Shown here: positions 12,243-23,693 of the stretch, piece by piece
How the letters are laid out: each line of letters begins with the position of its first letter
Numbering within the stretch: the first letter of the stretch is position 1
DNA from: Trichoplax adhaerens
Taxonomy: Eukaryota; Placozoa; Uniplacotomia; Trichoplacea; Trichoplacidae
NCBI RefSeq assembly: GCF_000150275.1
Contig: NW_002060969.1
Span: 434,943-498,942 of the forward strand
DNA length: 64,000 nucleotides
Direction of reading: 5' to 3'
Notes under the pieces: model-generated
Told to the model about the DNA's origin: nothing
Databases searched by the model: none
Seen by the model: only the letters and a program-made list of their open reading frames with translations
Made by a program: the position numbers and the translations under genes

Positions 12243-13180
12243 TGAGCGCAAAACGTGCACCAGATGTACATTGTACACAGCACAGTACAGTACAGTACAA
12301 TGCGCTATGAGCGCTTGTGCGAGAAGGTTTTGTGCTTTGGAGTAGGTTATTGCACTGTACAGTACTGTATAAAGGACTTGTTGCACAGCGCACACTTGCA
12401 ACTGAGATAGCACAGCACCGGTGAAGCAGATATAAGCCAAGTACTGTACTGTACTGACCATCGGTAATCGTACCCTACAGTACTGTATACTGTACTGTAC
12501 TGTATATTGTACAATGTACAGTGTACAGTACACGATCGTGCTCCAAATCAGCTGCCAGTCAAGTTTCAGGTTGATTTTGCACAGTATGGTGTACGGTTAC
12601 AGCTGTAGCGTATTGTAAAATGAGCACAATAAAAAGTCAGCCACACCATTTTTGCAGCTTTCGCCCTTTCTCTTCTTTCGAGTAGTCCCTGCTTTAAATA
12701 TGACTACACGAAAGCAAAATAAAAATTCATAGTTAATTTATCTTTACCTTATCAGTAATAAGTTAGTTATACTGATCAAAATGATAACGCAAATACTGTA
12801 GTATACAGTATAGCACGTGAAGTACAATATGAACGAGGGATCGACTATAGGTAGAGAGTACGAGACAAACAGACCGGTTTTCTCATTCATCTACAGTATA
12901 GACCTGTTCACTGTTTAGTTCAAGGCTTATGAACTAATATTGCACCTGCCTGAATGACTCAGTGAATTCTTTCAGCGCAGTCTTGTACAGTACAACTGTA
13001 CTGTACTGTACAAAATATACTGTAGACGAACTGCGCAAGACTGGTAACTGTGCAGCACAGTACAGTACAGTACAGTACTGTACAGTACAGCAGAAAGAAA
13101 CTGCACTTCATAACTTTTAACTTTTTTACTATCATTTAATAAGACAAATCTCTGGTTTGAAAATTTGCAAAAATTCCGAG

Positions 13181-14873
13181 ATGGTGAGTCTAGACATCGG
13201 TTACAGGATTTAAAAGTATTTTATGAAGTTTAAATTTTAATCGCTATAATTACGATTACCTATAGTTTCGCAACCAGTATGATAGCGATGTCACAGTATG
13301 GAGTCCACAGGTATGATGTTTGAGATTTTAGCACTTATAAATCATAGATGTGCTTACAGTATACTGTCTATCAATTACTGTATTCTTCTCTTTACCTAAG
13401 AAATGGAAGTAAAATTGTCTAATATTAAAGGTTAATTCATTGTAGGGAAGGCTATATCAAGTTGAATACGCAATGGAAGCCGTTAAACAAGTACATAGAA
13501 TGAAAAAAAATTAGCAGTACTTAATTAACGTCTATTTCAGTCTTCTTAATTTGCAGGACTTACGAAATAATTCGACCTAAAGTTTAAAAGCTTATTAATC
13601 TTGCTATTTAAAAGGGTGCTGCAGTTGTTGGAATAAAATCAAGGACCCACGTTGTTTTAGCGGCTTTTAAAGTACGTATTGATATATTGTGTAAGAATTT
13701 TTTGTGCTTCCTTTATAATGTGCTGTATACTTGCTGTTTTACAGCGCGCTACTGACGATTTAGCTGCAAATCAAAAGAAAGTTTTGGCAATAGATGACCA
13801 CATTGGTGTAGGGTTTTCCGGTTTAACAGCGGATGCTCAAGTCTTAACGTTCGGAGCTTTGGAACATTTGAACTTGCAACTAACTTTTACTAGTAGCAGT
13901 CATGATATAACTTTCGATTTCTCTATTATAGGAAATTTTTAAGAACTGAATGTTTAAATTCGAAATATGCCTATAATACGCCTCATTCTGTTACTAGGCT
14001 CATTGCCGCATTAGGAGCGAGTATGCTAAGTCGAGTAGTAATAATAAATCATTATCCATAGATAATGTGTACTACATTAAGTGATGCCGCGCAGGTATTA
14101 GAATATAACTTCTGTAACATCTCGATTTAAACACAGAAATGCAGATTTGTACACAAGTATACGGCCGGAGACCATTTGGCGTCGGGTTTCTAGTTGCTGG
14201 ATTTGACGTAAGCTATGGCATATACTTACATCTTATTCTATGCTTTCTTTGAGAAAATATATATATTCAACGATTTAGGAAACTGGAAGTCACTTAATTC
14301 AGACATGTCCATCTTCCAATTATTATGATTGCAAGGCGATGGCTATTGGAGCAAGATCTCAGGTACTATTTAATTAACCCTACGTACTATAGAACAAGAA
14401 ATATCGATATTAAAGTGATCATAAAATATATTCGGTTTTAAAGTCTGCCAGAACGTACATGGAAAGGAAACTGGAAGAATTTGAGGATTGTTAGTGCATT
14501 TTCCTAATACTGTCTACCTTAGATCCTTAATAGTCTTGATTAAAAAATTAAATTTATAAAACATGTGATTTGTGATTTCAATTATTAGGCGACCGAAATA
14601 AGTTAATTACACATGGTTTAACTGCTTTAAGAGAATGTCTATCTGACGGAGACCTTGATACAAAGGTTAAGCCACGGAAACCACAATCATTAAAATCTTT
14701 CACTGCAATATTATCTGATATAATTGATATTGATAAAACAGTGTATTCGATATCTGCTTGATTAACCCTTTGTGTCATTATAGAATTGTTCTATGGCCGT
14801 GGTCGGGAAGGGAGAGAATTTTCAAATATATGATGGGGACGCTATCGCTTCATTTATATCTTTTACATTGTGA
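13181..14873 (+). CDS. PSMA1: 20S proteasome subunit alpha type-1, 11 exons
   Basis: Alpha6 subunit of the 20S core particle outer ring. Exons: 13181-13183, 13266-13310, 13446-13490, 13615-13671, 13745-13848, 13932-14020, 14137-14207, 14279-14362, 14444-14489, 14589-14665, 14784-14873. The start codon is alone at the end of its exon (ATG then gtgagt). Product 236 residues: the alpha-subunit N-terminal signature [20 protein letters not shown] and [10 protein letters not shown], then GLTADAQVL at 76-84, [16 protein letters not shown] at 123-138 and IGARSQ at 161-166. The order and spacing match human PSMA1, which is about 27 residues longer because the acidic C-terminal tail is missing here. 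Alpha subunits have no catalytic Thr, so none is expected. An apparent early stop after the TADAQVL segment is only an intron. Confidence 0.97.
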
Positions 14874-16208
14874 CAGTTTAGGAATACAACTTTTGGTACA
14901 TTAACACTTAGCAAACACCTAACAATGCTAACAATTTACCTCTATATTTTGACCTTAATAAATTCCGTAGCTAACACTTATTGATAAAGACGTCGCGGTA
15001 AGTTAGCTTAACTTATATAGTATGTTTTATTATTGTTTCTTCAATAATTTCTAAAAGCTGTGCTCGGTGTTAGTTACTTCATGGGATAAACTACTAATTC
15101 CATAGTACTGTACCTGTCAATTAGTTAAACTTTTTTCTTATGGTAATACTGATTGCAAAGCTGCTACAGATCTGCCAGCTATTCGCCATAAATGTTGCTA
15201 AATTTCATTTATTAAGCCGTCTGAAATTATTATAGGGTACAACTCAGCCAGGAGGTGAAGCGATGGATACTTCAACATAGATTACTGTTCGTATCATACA
15301 TAATACGTTTATCATTATGAAGTACAATTAGGTCACGGTCCGGATGTTCTTTAATAATTCCTAGAACTGTTACAACTTTTTTTAATAGATACGCGTATGT
15401 ACATAACATACGTTCTATTTGTAATCTGCAAATAAGTTTATTTACGATTATTGTGCGATATATGCAAACCATCGCTACTACCCATTGATTTATGTTTTTG
15501 CTTCTTACTTGTACCGTAATACTATCAATAGTACCGATGATTGTGTTTATTTAATTACTATTACGAAACTTTCCCACGAATAAACCGTATGATTTAATGT
15601 ATTTGTTCGATGTTAATTTGAGAACTATATTCATATGAATCAAAATTTCGATAGAATAGATGAGATACAGCATACGCTTACTGGGAATTAAAATCATGGA
15701 AGAGTGAAAGCGTTATCTAGCCTTCTTCACCTGACAACTTTACTGTGCAACGGCAAATACGGAAATATTTATTTAAAAAAATCCGGTATTCGGAATCAGA
15801 CTAACAAACTCAATATATGAAAATGAAAATATCCCTCGCCGATTGTGTAGTACAAATATAAGGATTCTAATACGGCTTGAAAAATCATGACCAGAATATA
15901 GTACAGGAAGCGATTTAGTGAACTGTAGTAATAAATACATGACAATTATATGTCGGCTAGCACTATTTGCTATGCAAACGTTTAAAATCGGTATTAATAG
16001 GTGATTACTTCATAAAATTATTTGCAATGCAAACGATACCAAAAATATTACACCATTGACTGAAAACTTGCTTTGGCATTGTATTCTACTATATACTCAT
16101 CGAGGCTACCACCGTGACTTACAACATGAATACTGTAGTAACAGGTTGTACCTATGAATTACTTTTTAACATTCGTACTATCGAACTGAGAAATTAGGAT
16201 AACCTTCC

Positions 16209-16239
16209 TACTGGGTTTACCCTAAAATGGGTCCCAGTA
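16209..16239. repeat. Double-stem hairpin
   Basis: TACTGGG - ttt - ACCC - taaaat - GGGT - CCCAGTA: an outer 7-bp and an inner 4-bp stem separated by a one-sided 3-base bulge. Confidence 0.7.
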
Positions 16240-16316
16240 ATAACATACACTTACTGAAGTGCAGTACTAAATCATATCATATCATGTGAGAAGTAAAGTA
16301 TTCGTATACTGTATAT

Positions 16317-16357
16317 ACCACTAGAAGAAGCCTAAACTTAGGCATTCCCCTAGTGGT
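16317..16357. repeat. Double-stem hairpin with ACCACTAG/CTAGTGGT ends
   Basis: ACCACTAG - aagaa - GCCTAA - ac - TTAGGC - attccc - CTAGTGGT. Outer stem 8 bp and inner stem 6 bp, both perfect, with an internal loop of 5 and 6 bases. Shares CTAG-containing ends with other foldbacks in this window. Confidence 0.7.
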
Positions 16358-17916
16358 CCATGATTCATAAATATATAATCACCTAATAAACGCTGTGATA
16401 ATCTTTTGCTCTGATCAGACTTAAAGTATGACCGGAGTAATATAATGGTATAATTGCATTCCAGTTTACAACGGTATCACCTATAAAGTTTTGTTCTCAT
16501 ATAATATCGGCTATTCAAGGTACGCGTATATAAAAAATCCCATTTCATAATTATTAGGATTTTAGCCTAAAATATTCATATCATTATATCAATCAAAATG
16601 AAATTTCTTTTTATTATCTACTTAATGTTAGTTATCACTGCGTAACCTTACATTTACTCATAACTATATTATACTAGGTACCAAACATGAAGAAATAAAA
16701 TATGCGTATAAGAATGTACAATTGTACACCGTGTTACGTCATGTCTCTGTAAAACCTCTGTGAATATTGACACAGTGACAAACACAAGCTTAGGTGATTA
16801 AGAACTCGTTTATTGCAATATCATCTTATCAATGAGTATTGTACCTGATCCGCGTACCAAAAATACATTTAAAAGTGGAGTTCATACCAGATCACACAAT
16901 CAAGACATTGTTACATACTGTACATAATCTATAAATAAAGCATAATCATTTCAGCTACAGTACAAAATATAATACTATATGATGCTATATGATATTATAT
17001 GACATGTACAGTACGTCACTCGTGAACCTCATAATTAGGTTTATGAACATAAAAATTTATTTTGATACGATCATATCGAACGTGGTTATCTTCGTCGATA
17101 TCATCTTTCGTGATTATTGCTGAAAGTAAAAAATCACTGGGAAATATCCGATCGATAAAGTTTGCATAAAAATTCTATAGCGATACTTTTATCATGTTGG
17201 ATACTAATAATTTTGCATAAACTCTCAGAACCTAACTTGCTGTAGGTAACGATCTAATCCTTTTATATGCTGGTTGTAACGGTCATGTATGTAAGAATGC
17301 CGTACTTGTTTTACTGCACTTAATGTATTGTCAATTTGTCATGAATTACTAAGATAAGGGTATAATACGTTATTACGGCTATACTGTACTATTTAAATGC
17401 AGTAAATCCTAAATAAGGATTAGATTTTAGTAAGCTTACTAGGAGTGTATCAAAAGCTATCGTGCCCACGTTAACGACAAAGAGTAGAAACACAACAGTA
17501 ACTGCACTTTATAAACTCCTGATAGTCTACGCATAGAAATATCGCTCTGGATTAATAGCAGAATTGTGTCGGAATTGTCTTTGAAGAAACTTCGCTCATA
17601 TACATACAGTACGCGCACAATATGCCACATCAACGAATTCATCACGTAAAAGTCTTGATACTACTGTAGGCCTAGCCTGCCGCATTGAGAAATCCTTCAG
17701 TAATATTCTTATAAACAACCATGAAAGTGCCAAAATGGTAATTTGAAAATTTAATAGTAAAAGTGTCATTGGAGTCTTTCTGAATCCTGAATTTGCTATG
17801 ATATCGTTAATATTCTATCATCTCTTTTTGGCGTGAATAATAAAGAAGAAAGTAGCAAAACAGTACCCAGAATGCAAAGGGAAAGATTATTGTTATCATC
17901 AAATCCAATTAATTTC

Positions 17917-18922
17917 TTAATTTTTTCGTGCTTCGGTATGGACAAAAACCTGACGTGCCGTCAGGTCTAAAAGACGACTGATTTGTACCAAAATCACTAA
18001 AAAGTATCTCTAAAGTAGGACATGCTAGAGTTAATTAAGATTTGAATGTAATTGATACCGTGATCCATGATTGATAGTTATCAAACCATTGCGTGATGCA
18101 TAAATAATTATTATTATTATCACTCGCCAAGCTGAGATGGACGCTAGGTAGTTCCGGCAAAGTGATTATACCCCTTTCTTTGTATTTAAAGTTACCGTTG
18201 CTGTAAAAATCGTGTTTAAATAAAATAGAAATAAATAAAGTTAGAATGAAATAGCAACTTTAAGTCTAACATATGGCTACAGATAGCAGAAAATCAATTT
18301 TTGATCTATGCATAGACACCTACAGTACTGTACCATTACAATAAGAGTGATGGTTGCTTTAAATAAATAAATAAAATACTCATAAAAGTGCGAATTTCTA
18401 GCATCGGACTTTAGCATCCTACCTCCGCAAACTAACCTTGCAGTAAATCTACTCCTGTAACGCTACCGATATCTTTTATATCGATAAATAAGCCATTGGA
18501 AATATAGTTGCCAAGTCACCATACTTATCATAGCTGGCTGGAACACTCAAATTTTTATTTTCAATTGCATATTTTCGCTGATCAAACGCTGATCGCTTGG
18601 CTATATCTACTGAATTCCACTCAGGACTGATATTAATCTCTGATGAGTCGTAAATAGAAAGGACAGAGCCAGATCTGTTAATTTGGCTTTTATTATGGAA
18701 GCTGTTAACTGATCGCTGATCCAAGCAATTGCAATTTCTGTTAAAAGACTTCGGTAACGTGCTAACAACCTCCGCAGGGTTTGCGGACCACCGCAAATTA
18801 GATGAGTGATATCCTTGCGTTTTTTGATTGGTGAATGGTCGCCGGCCTGCGCTTGGTGTAAAGCTTTTGCTACGCGTAAGCAATTTAGTTTCTAAATCCA
18901 TATCATAACAATGGGGTTTCAT
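17917..18922 (-). CDS. Unknown Ser/Asn-rich protein, 3 exons
   Basis: Not recognised. Exons 18525-18922, 18059-18200 and 17917-18009 join in phase (split codon AA/C) and give about 210 residues. The first exon codes a polar, basic, Ser- and Asn-rich stretch starting MKPHCYDMDLETKLLTRSKS; the second holds a less biased piece around KERGIITLPELPSVHLSLAS and ITQWFDNYQSW; the third begins RYFLVILVQISRLLDL, which is hydrophobic but short for a membrane span. The first exon alone is also open to 18476. A small (GTACW)n patch lies just upstream of the start, as at other genes. The splice model rests on phase and AG/GT fit, not on homology. Confidence 0.55.
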
Positions 18923-18987
18923 AATAAGATTTCGATTGAAAAAATGAACGGTAAATTAATTAAAAGATAATTACACAAATGAAGCAA

Positions 18988-19116
18988 CAAGTACTGTACA
19001 CTGCTATTACTATAAATTAACTGCTGCTCAGACATGTGCGAATAAGTACTGTACTGTACAGTGCTGTAAAATTCTAAACTCTATTAAAACTGGTACACTG
19101 TATACTGAAGTACTGT
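18988..19116. repeat. Short (GTACW)n patch upstream of the 18922 gene
   Basis: AGTACTGTACAC, AAGTACTGTACTGTACAGTG and GTACACTGTATACTGAAGTACTGTA in the 200 bases before the start codon at 18922. Confidence 0.75.
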
Positions 19117-19119
19117 ATT

Positions 19120-19797
19120 TCACTCAGTAAAAAAGTAAATAAGTATATTTATTTATTTAACACGGGGTTCTATGACTTCTATCCTAAACTAACCGTAAGC
19201 GATTTTTTGACACATACTGTATATTTTTAATAATTCATTGACTTCAATTTGAATTAACTATCATATTAACAAATAACTCACGAACACAACAAGAGCGCCG
19301 TATAGGTATACTAATATAAACATTATTATTTAAAGGTACGGGCACCAAGATTAAATTTCAAAAAATCCTCCCCATCAGCAACCAATTCAGCAAAATTGTA
19401 AAGTAAAAAGTATTAGTGCAGATACAGTACGCGAAGTATAACGAGCGTGGGTTCTATCATTGACTTCTAAGAGCTATTCCTTGAAGAAGTCTCTGTTATG
19501 TATGATAGACTGGTAATGTCTAGGAATTAGGGCAGATAAAATTGCATAGCTGCCTAGCTGATAAGATAACCGTATAATACGAATACCGTAACTGTATTGA
19601 CACATTCACTAGTAACTTACTAATACGTATGTAATATACATACAGTATATATCACTTGTGGGGAAGGCAACCCAGAATAAAAAAGTGGACTCCTCGCTTC
19701 AGGCTCCTTTGCAGTGTCTAATCCAGTATTGCGTGATTGAGCTAGTAGTGTCCCACTAGAGAACATAACGGTCTCTAGTTCTGTCTAGACTTAATTA
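19120..19797. other. Intergenic, 3' of the Sel1 gene
   Basis: AT-rich sequence without recognised exon. A small foldback ACTAGAGA/TCTCTAGT is at 19755-19779, about 20 bases past the Sel1 stop codon, and could act in the 3' untranslated region. Confidence 0.45.
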
Positions 19798-21438
19798 CTA
19801 CAGTAGTTGGTACACACGCGAAGCAGAACGAGCGAGTGCTGTAATACTGTGATTGTATGTACTGTGTACTGTACTTAGATCAAGCATGTAGTTACTGGTA
19901 TTGCATGTACCTGTTTCGTCTCTAATCATTTTTCTCCTGCGCTTGCTGTCAGTTTGAACCCTTTTTTTTGCCTTTTCGCCGTACAATCTTGTGAACTGAT
20001 TTCGAGTTTTTAAGGATACATTGTAAGCGAGGCGATAATACATTCGTGCTTTTTTTAAGTCCCTATACCTACCAAAATCACTCTCTAAAATTCTCCCTAA
20101 ACGATAATAGACATTCGCGGAGGGATCTTCAACAAGGGATGCCCTGTAGGATACAAAAGTTTGATCGAGGTACTCTTTACTCTCTTTCAGACTTCCACTA
20201 TGATCATCATTTGCTTTCATTTTACCGAGATAATAAGTAGCCAGTCGATTAGTCGATGTATCAATCGGCGAGTTATCTTTAGCGAAATGTAACAATAGAC
20301 TTGCCTTTTTATCAGCAGAAGGTAATAATTTATGCTGAAGTAGTAATTTTGCTATATATGGATAAGCTTCATCATATCCAAGGCTTGCAGCCAAAGCAAA
20401 ATAATGCATCGCAGCAGTTATATCTTTCTTCGCACCAATCCCTTTGTAGTAGATGAAGGCCAGCAAGAAAGAGGACCACTGATTAGCGAAACTAAATATA
20501 AAATCTGATCTAACAACGGATTCTTCTAATAGCTGAATTGCAAGAAGAGGATTTTTTTTTACGCCTCCTAGACCATATAAAAACATCAAGGCAAAGTAGT
20601 ACGAAGCGAAAGCTGTCGGGAAGTTCCTATAAAGGAACTCTACGTAACCTCGACAACAGTATGAAGAATTCAGATCTTTAAGGTCCTCTGAATAATACAG
20701 AGATACCATTATACTTATTGCTACTGGATGTCCATAATCGGCAGCCAATTTTAAGTATTTATTATATTTGCTAATATTCTTAGGGTATCCATATCCCAGA
20801 TAGTATATCCAGTAAGATATATTCCAATAGGCATCAGCATTTCCTAACTTTGCAGCTTTACGAAAACATTTTATTGCCTTTTTGTAAGACTTTTTTCGTT
20901 CTAAGATATTCCAACTACCCTTCAGTATCAATACATAGCCTAATCTATTGTAGTTATATCCTGATTTATCAGTATCTTCTTCAAATTTCAATCTGGAATA
21001 AAATTTAAGTTCCATGCTATTAATTATGTCTCGCCAAGATACAGATTTCTTGCAATGCCTATACAATTCTTCGTGAGCACCACAGTAATAAACGCTCTGT
21101 GATGCAGAGTTGACGTACATCTCTGCCTTAAAGGCAATCATTCTCTCAATATCTTCGGTACTATCAATAGAATTCTTTTCCCAATCGTATAATTGACAGA
21201 TTACGAACTGTGCTATGGGATGATTTTTCTTAGCGGCTTTAACATAAAGCCGGAAAGCTTTATCCAAGTCTTTGGGGGTTGACCCTAAACCATAATGATG
21301 GATACGGGCTAATTCGAAACAAGTTGAAGAAAGCTCTTCAGCTTGAAAGGAAATCTTGCTAGAAACCCTGTCATATAATTGTTTTACTTCAGTAGCATTT
21401 ACTAAACTTTTAATCAATTGCTCTACTTTTAAGGGCAT
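19798..21438 (-). CDS. Sel1-like (TPR-type) repeat protein, intronless
   Basis: A single uninterrupted 546-codon frame, the longest in the window. Sel1-like repeats are visible: ARIHHYGLGSTPKDLDKAFR and YVKAAKKNHPIAQF near residues 45-80, YKKAIKCFRKAAKLGNADAY near 185-205, YLKLAADYGHPVAISIMV near 225-245, AFIYYKGIGAKKDITAAMHY and FALAASLGYDEAYP near 325-360. Such alpha-solenoids are protein-binding scaffolds; the best known, SEL1L, works in ER-associated degradation, but I see no signal peptide or membrane helix, so this one is probably soluble. The C-terminal 100 residues are basic and not repeat-like. The lack of introns stands out against neighbours with an intron every 50-100 bases of coding sequence and suggests retroposition or transfer. 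Partner unknown. Confidence 0.9.
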   Translation of the reverse strand: MPLKVEQLIKSLVNATEVKQLYDRVSSKISFQAEELSSTCFELARIHHYGLGSTPKDLDKAFRLYVKAAKKNHPIAQFVICQLYDWEKNSIDSTEDIERMIAFKAEMYVNSASQSVYYCGAHEELYRHCKKSVSWRDIINSMELKFYSRLKFEEDTDKSGYNYNRLGYVLILKGSWNILERKKSYKKAIKCFRKAAKLGNADAYWNISYWIYYLGYGYPKNISKYNKYLKLAADYGHPVAISIMVSLYYSEDLKDLNSSYCCRGYVEFLYRNFPTAFASYYFALMFLYGLGGVKKNPLLAIQLLEESVVRSDFIFSFANQWSSFLLAFIYYKGIGAKKDITAAMHYFALAASLGYDEAYPYIAKLLLQHKLLPSADKKASLLLHFAKDNSPIDTSTNRLATYYLGKMKANDDHSGSLKESKEYLDQTFVSYRASLVEDPSANVYYRLGRILESDFGRYRDLKKARMYYRLAYNVSLKTRNQFTRLYGEKAKKRVQTDSKRRRKMIRDETGTCNTSNYMLDLSTVHSTYNHSITALARSASRVYQLL

Positions 21439-22900
21439 TATTGTGGAGTATGTGGTTCAGCTAGTAAAATAGAAAATAATACAGTATGTGGATACAAAAT
21501 ACTGGAAACTTAATCTTATTCAAATTAACTACAGTGTATCTCGAAGTTTCAAATCCACTTATAAAATACGTTTGAGGATTGGACCGATATGATATACATA
21601 AGTAGATATTTAAGGGTCTTTTACCTGTTTAAGCAATATGATGTCGTAAATGATTCAACGGGGGGTATAAAACGATTCAACTTTCATACAAAAATAACGT
21701 ACTGGTTGTTGCTTACGATATTCAATTGTTCATATTGTTTAGATTTATTTTGATAAAAAGGATAATGTTGTCTCTTTCCATCAACTATTGAAGTAAACTA
21801 TAGGCAATTCTATGGACCTTCCAATCCATAACTACAAGTATCAAGTGTAAATAAAATAAAGCCAAGAATATCATAGAAACACAGGAGCACAATGAATGTA
21901 TATTAATTAATTATACATGTAATTATGCTAGCTGGATCACCGCATTAGCCGATTTCTCATGACGATGCTATATATATATATATATATATATATATAGCTT
22001 ACGTATATATATATTAATCCTAAACTGATGAAGCTACTTCATAATGTTTAATTAAATATTAGGTTATATCAATTATGATTCAACACACTAAGTTCTGGAA
22101 TCGATTATAATTATACAAACGCCCGCAAAATCTTCAATCCATATTACGGTACTGTGTGAACTATTTAGCTATATACTGTAATGTTTTGTCACAAAGACAT
22201 CGTTCTGGTTTTAGAGATAATGTACTTTATTGAGGCAAATAGAAAGTCATGTATTAGAACATAAGATAGAGCAGTTGCTTCCTTCTCAAGACTTTTACAT
22301 GACACTTCGGTCATCAGTAGAAGATTAGAAGAATGATAGAATGAATCATACTGTATATCTACAGAACGTTTTATTTATACTCGTACGCACACTTTACTCG
22401 TACTGTATCATACGATTGCGTATACAGTACTATACTGTACAGCTGAAATAGTAAAAATTAGAGGTACTGCACAGTATTAATTAATTTTTTTGCCCTTCAG
22501 GAGCCACACTGAGCCATAGCCATTCTGTAATTTTTAGGGAACTAAATTGCACTGTTCTGTTCTATCATAGACTACTAGAAATTACAATTAGTGATTCTAG
22601 TAGTCCATGGTAGTGACCGTAGTGTACTGAGCCATTCAAAAAAAAATCAGCACCTGAACAGTGAACAGTTCTAGCATAATACAACTAGCTTTATTTAATC
22701 GGATAAATCGCTATGAAGATTATAAATGTTACGAAAACACAGTACAGTACATAGTACTTTTCAGGATACATAGCCACAGCCACTTTATAAGAAGCCGATA
22801 TTATTTTATTTAAAAATTTAAAAGTTAATCTTACATTCTTTCAAGAGCTCTTGCCATGCATTATGTTGCATACTAGCAAATAGCAATACTAGTACGTAAT
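21439..22900. other. Intergenic upstream of the Sel1 gene
   Basis: Contains a (TA)n microsatellite at about 21969-21997 and an imperfect foldback GACTACTAGAA...TTCTAGTAGTC at about 22569-22606. No exon recognised. Confidence 0.5.
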
Positions 22901-22904
22901 AATA

Positions 22905-22985
22905 CTGTACTGTACAGTATACAGTATAACATGACAATATGTTATACTGTACATACAGTATTGTGTACTGTATGTACTGTATAAT
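22905..22985. repeat. Small (GTACW)n patch
   Basis: ATACTGTACTGTACAGTATACAGTATA followed by further ACTGTA/TACAGTA words. Lies between the 5' end of the Sel1 gene and the 3' end of the CCDC34-like gene; shorter than the other arrays. Confidence 0.7.
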
Positions 22986-23400
22986 GCAGTATAATTATCC
23001 TATAATTATCCTATATTGTATTACACAGCGACACGCACTGGTAATTCGTCATCAATTCAGAATACGCGTATTCACCTACTGCACATCACAACTACTAGTA
23101 AACATAATAGTGGTAATATTATTCACTCTCACAGGCTGCAGTTCAACACGCTCTTTATTCCTATTCAGTTACTCTCACGTCTGTGTATTTGCTCAACGTA
23201 CTTACGATACAAGGCGAGTCCTATTTGTATCATCAAAAACTCTTAGCTAGTATGCCTTGACATACACATTACGTCACGGTCTTCTAAGCATTACCTAATT
23301 GATAATTCTACTGTATGTTTACAATATTACAGTCCAGTTACACCTTTCAAGAATGTTAGAACAATTCATTATTAAAAAGTTGACTTCTTTATCGGAATAA

Positions 23401-23628
23401 TCAACTGAAGCCACTGACTGAAGCAGCTTCAAATAATACTGCGAGACCATAATTTACTAATTGCAACATTTCCTCTACAGATAAAAGGGTACGTGTGGGT
23501 CCTCCTGGCACCGCAGCAACGTCCAATAATACTGTAGAGTAAAACGTATTGTCCACAAGGATGCATTCAATTTTAATCAACTGTAAACCCCATAACTTAC
23601 TTATTAGCTGTAATATATCATCAAACAT
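23401..23628 (-). CDS. Unrecognised 75-residue ORF
   Basis: Open frame from MFDDILQLISKLWGLQL to a stop at 23401, hydrophobic and Leu/Val-rich with a PGGP turn. It follows the CCDC34-like gene by about 65 bases on the same strand. Not recognised; could be a small gene, a last exon of another transcript, or chance. Confidence 0.3.
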   Translation of the reverse strand: MFDDILQLISKLWGLQLIKIECILVDNTFYSTVLLDVAAVPGGPTRTLLSVEEMLQLVNYGLAVLFEAASVSGFS

Positions 23629-23693
23629 TTATTTATCATTTTATCACTCGGCAAGTTTAATTACCAAAAAGTGCTTACCCACCATCTGAGTTA

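Larger units (their letters stand above)
11590..13092. repeat. (GTACW)n arrays in the ArfGAP/PSMA1 head-to-head space
   Basis: Three dense blocks (about 11590-12080, 12280-12540 and 12985-13092) of GTAC separated by A or T, plus unique sequence. The region lies between two genes transcribed away from each other, ArfGAP starting at 11521 and PSMA1 at 13181, so it covers both presumed promoters. Confidence 0.9.
14874..17916. other. Tail-to-tail intergenic space PSMA1/unknown gene
   Basis: No coding exon recognised. Only isolated GTAC words occur. Two compact perfect-stem hairpins are present at 16209-16239 and 16317-16357. Confidence 0.5.

Noticed and set aside
13745-13942. Apparent truncation of PSMA1 after the TADAQVL segment
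   Set aside because: A donor after codon base 13848 and an acceptor before 13932 restore the conserved FLRTEC block in phase, so the gene is intact.
21969-21997. TA-rich stretch as a possible origin or terminator
   Set aside because: It is an ordinary (TA)n microsatellite without further signals.
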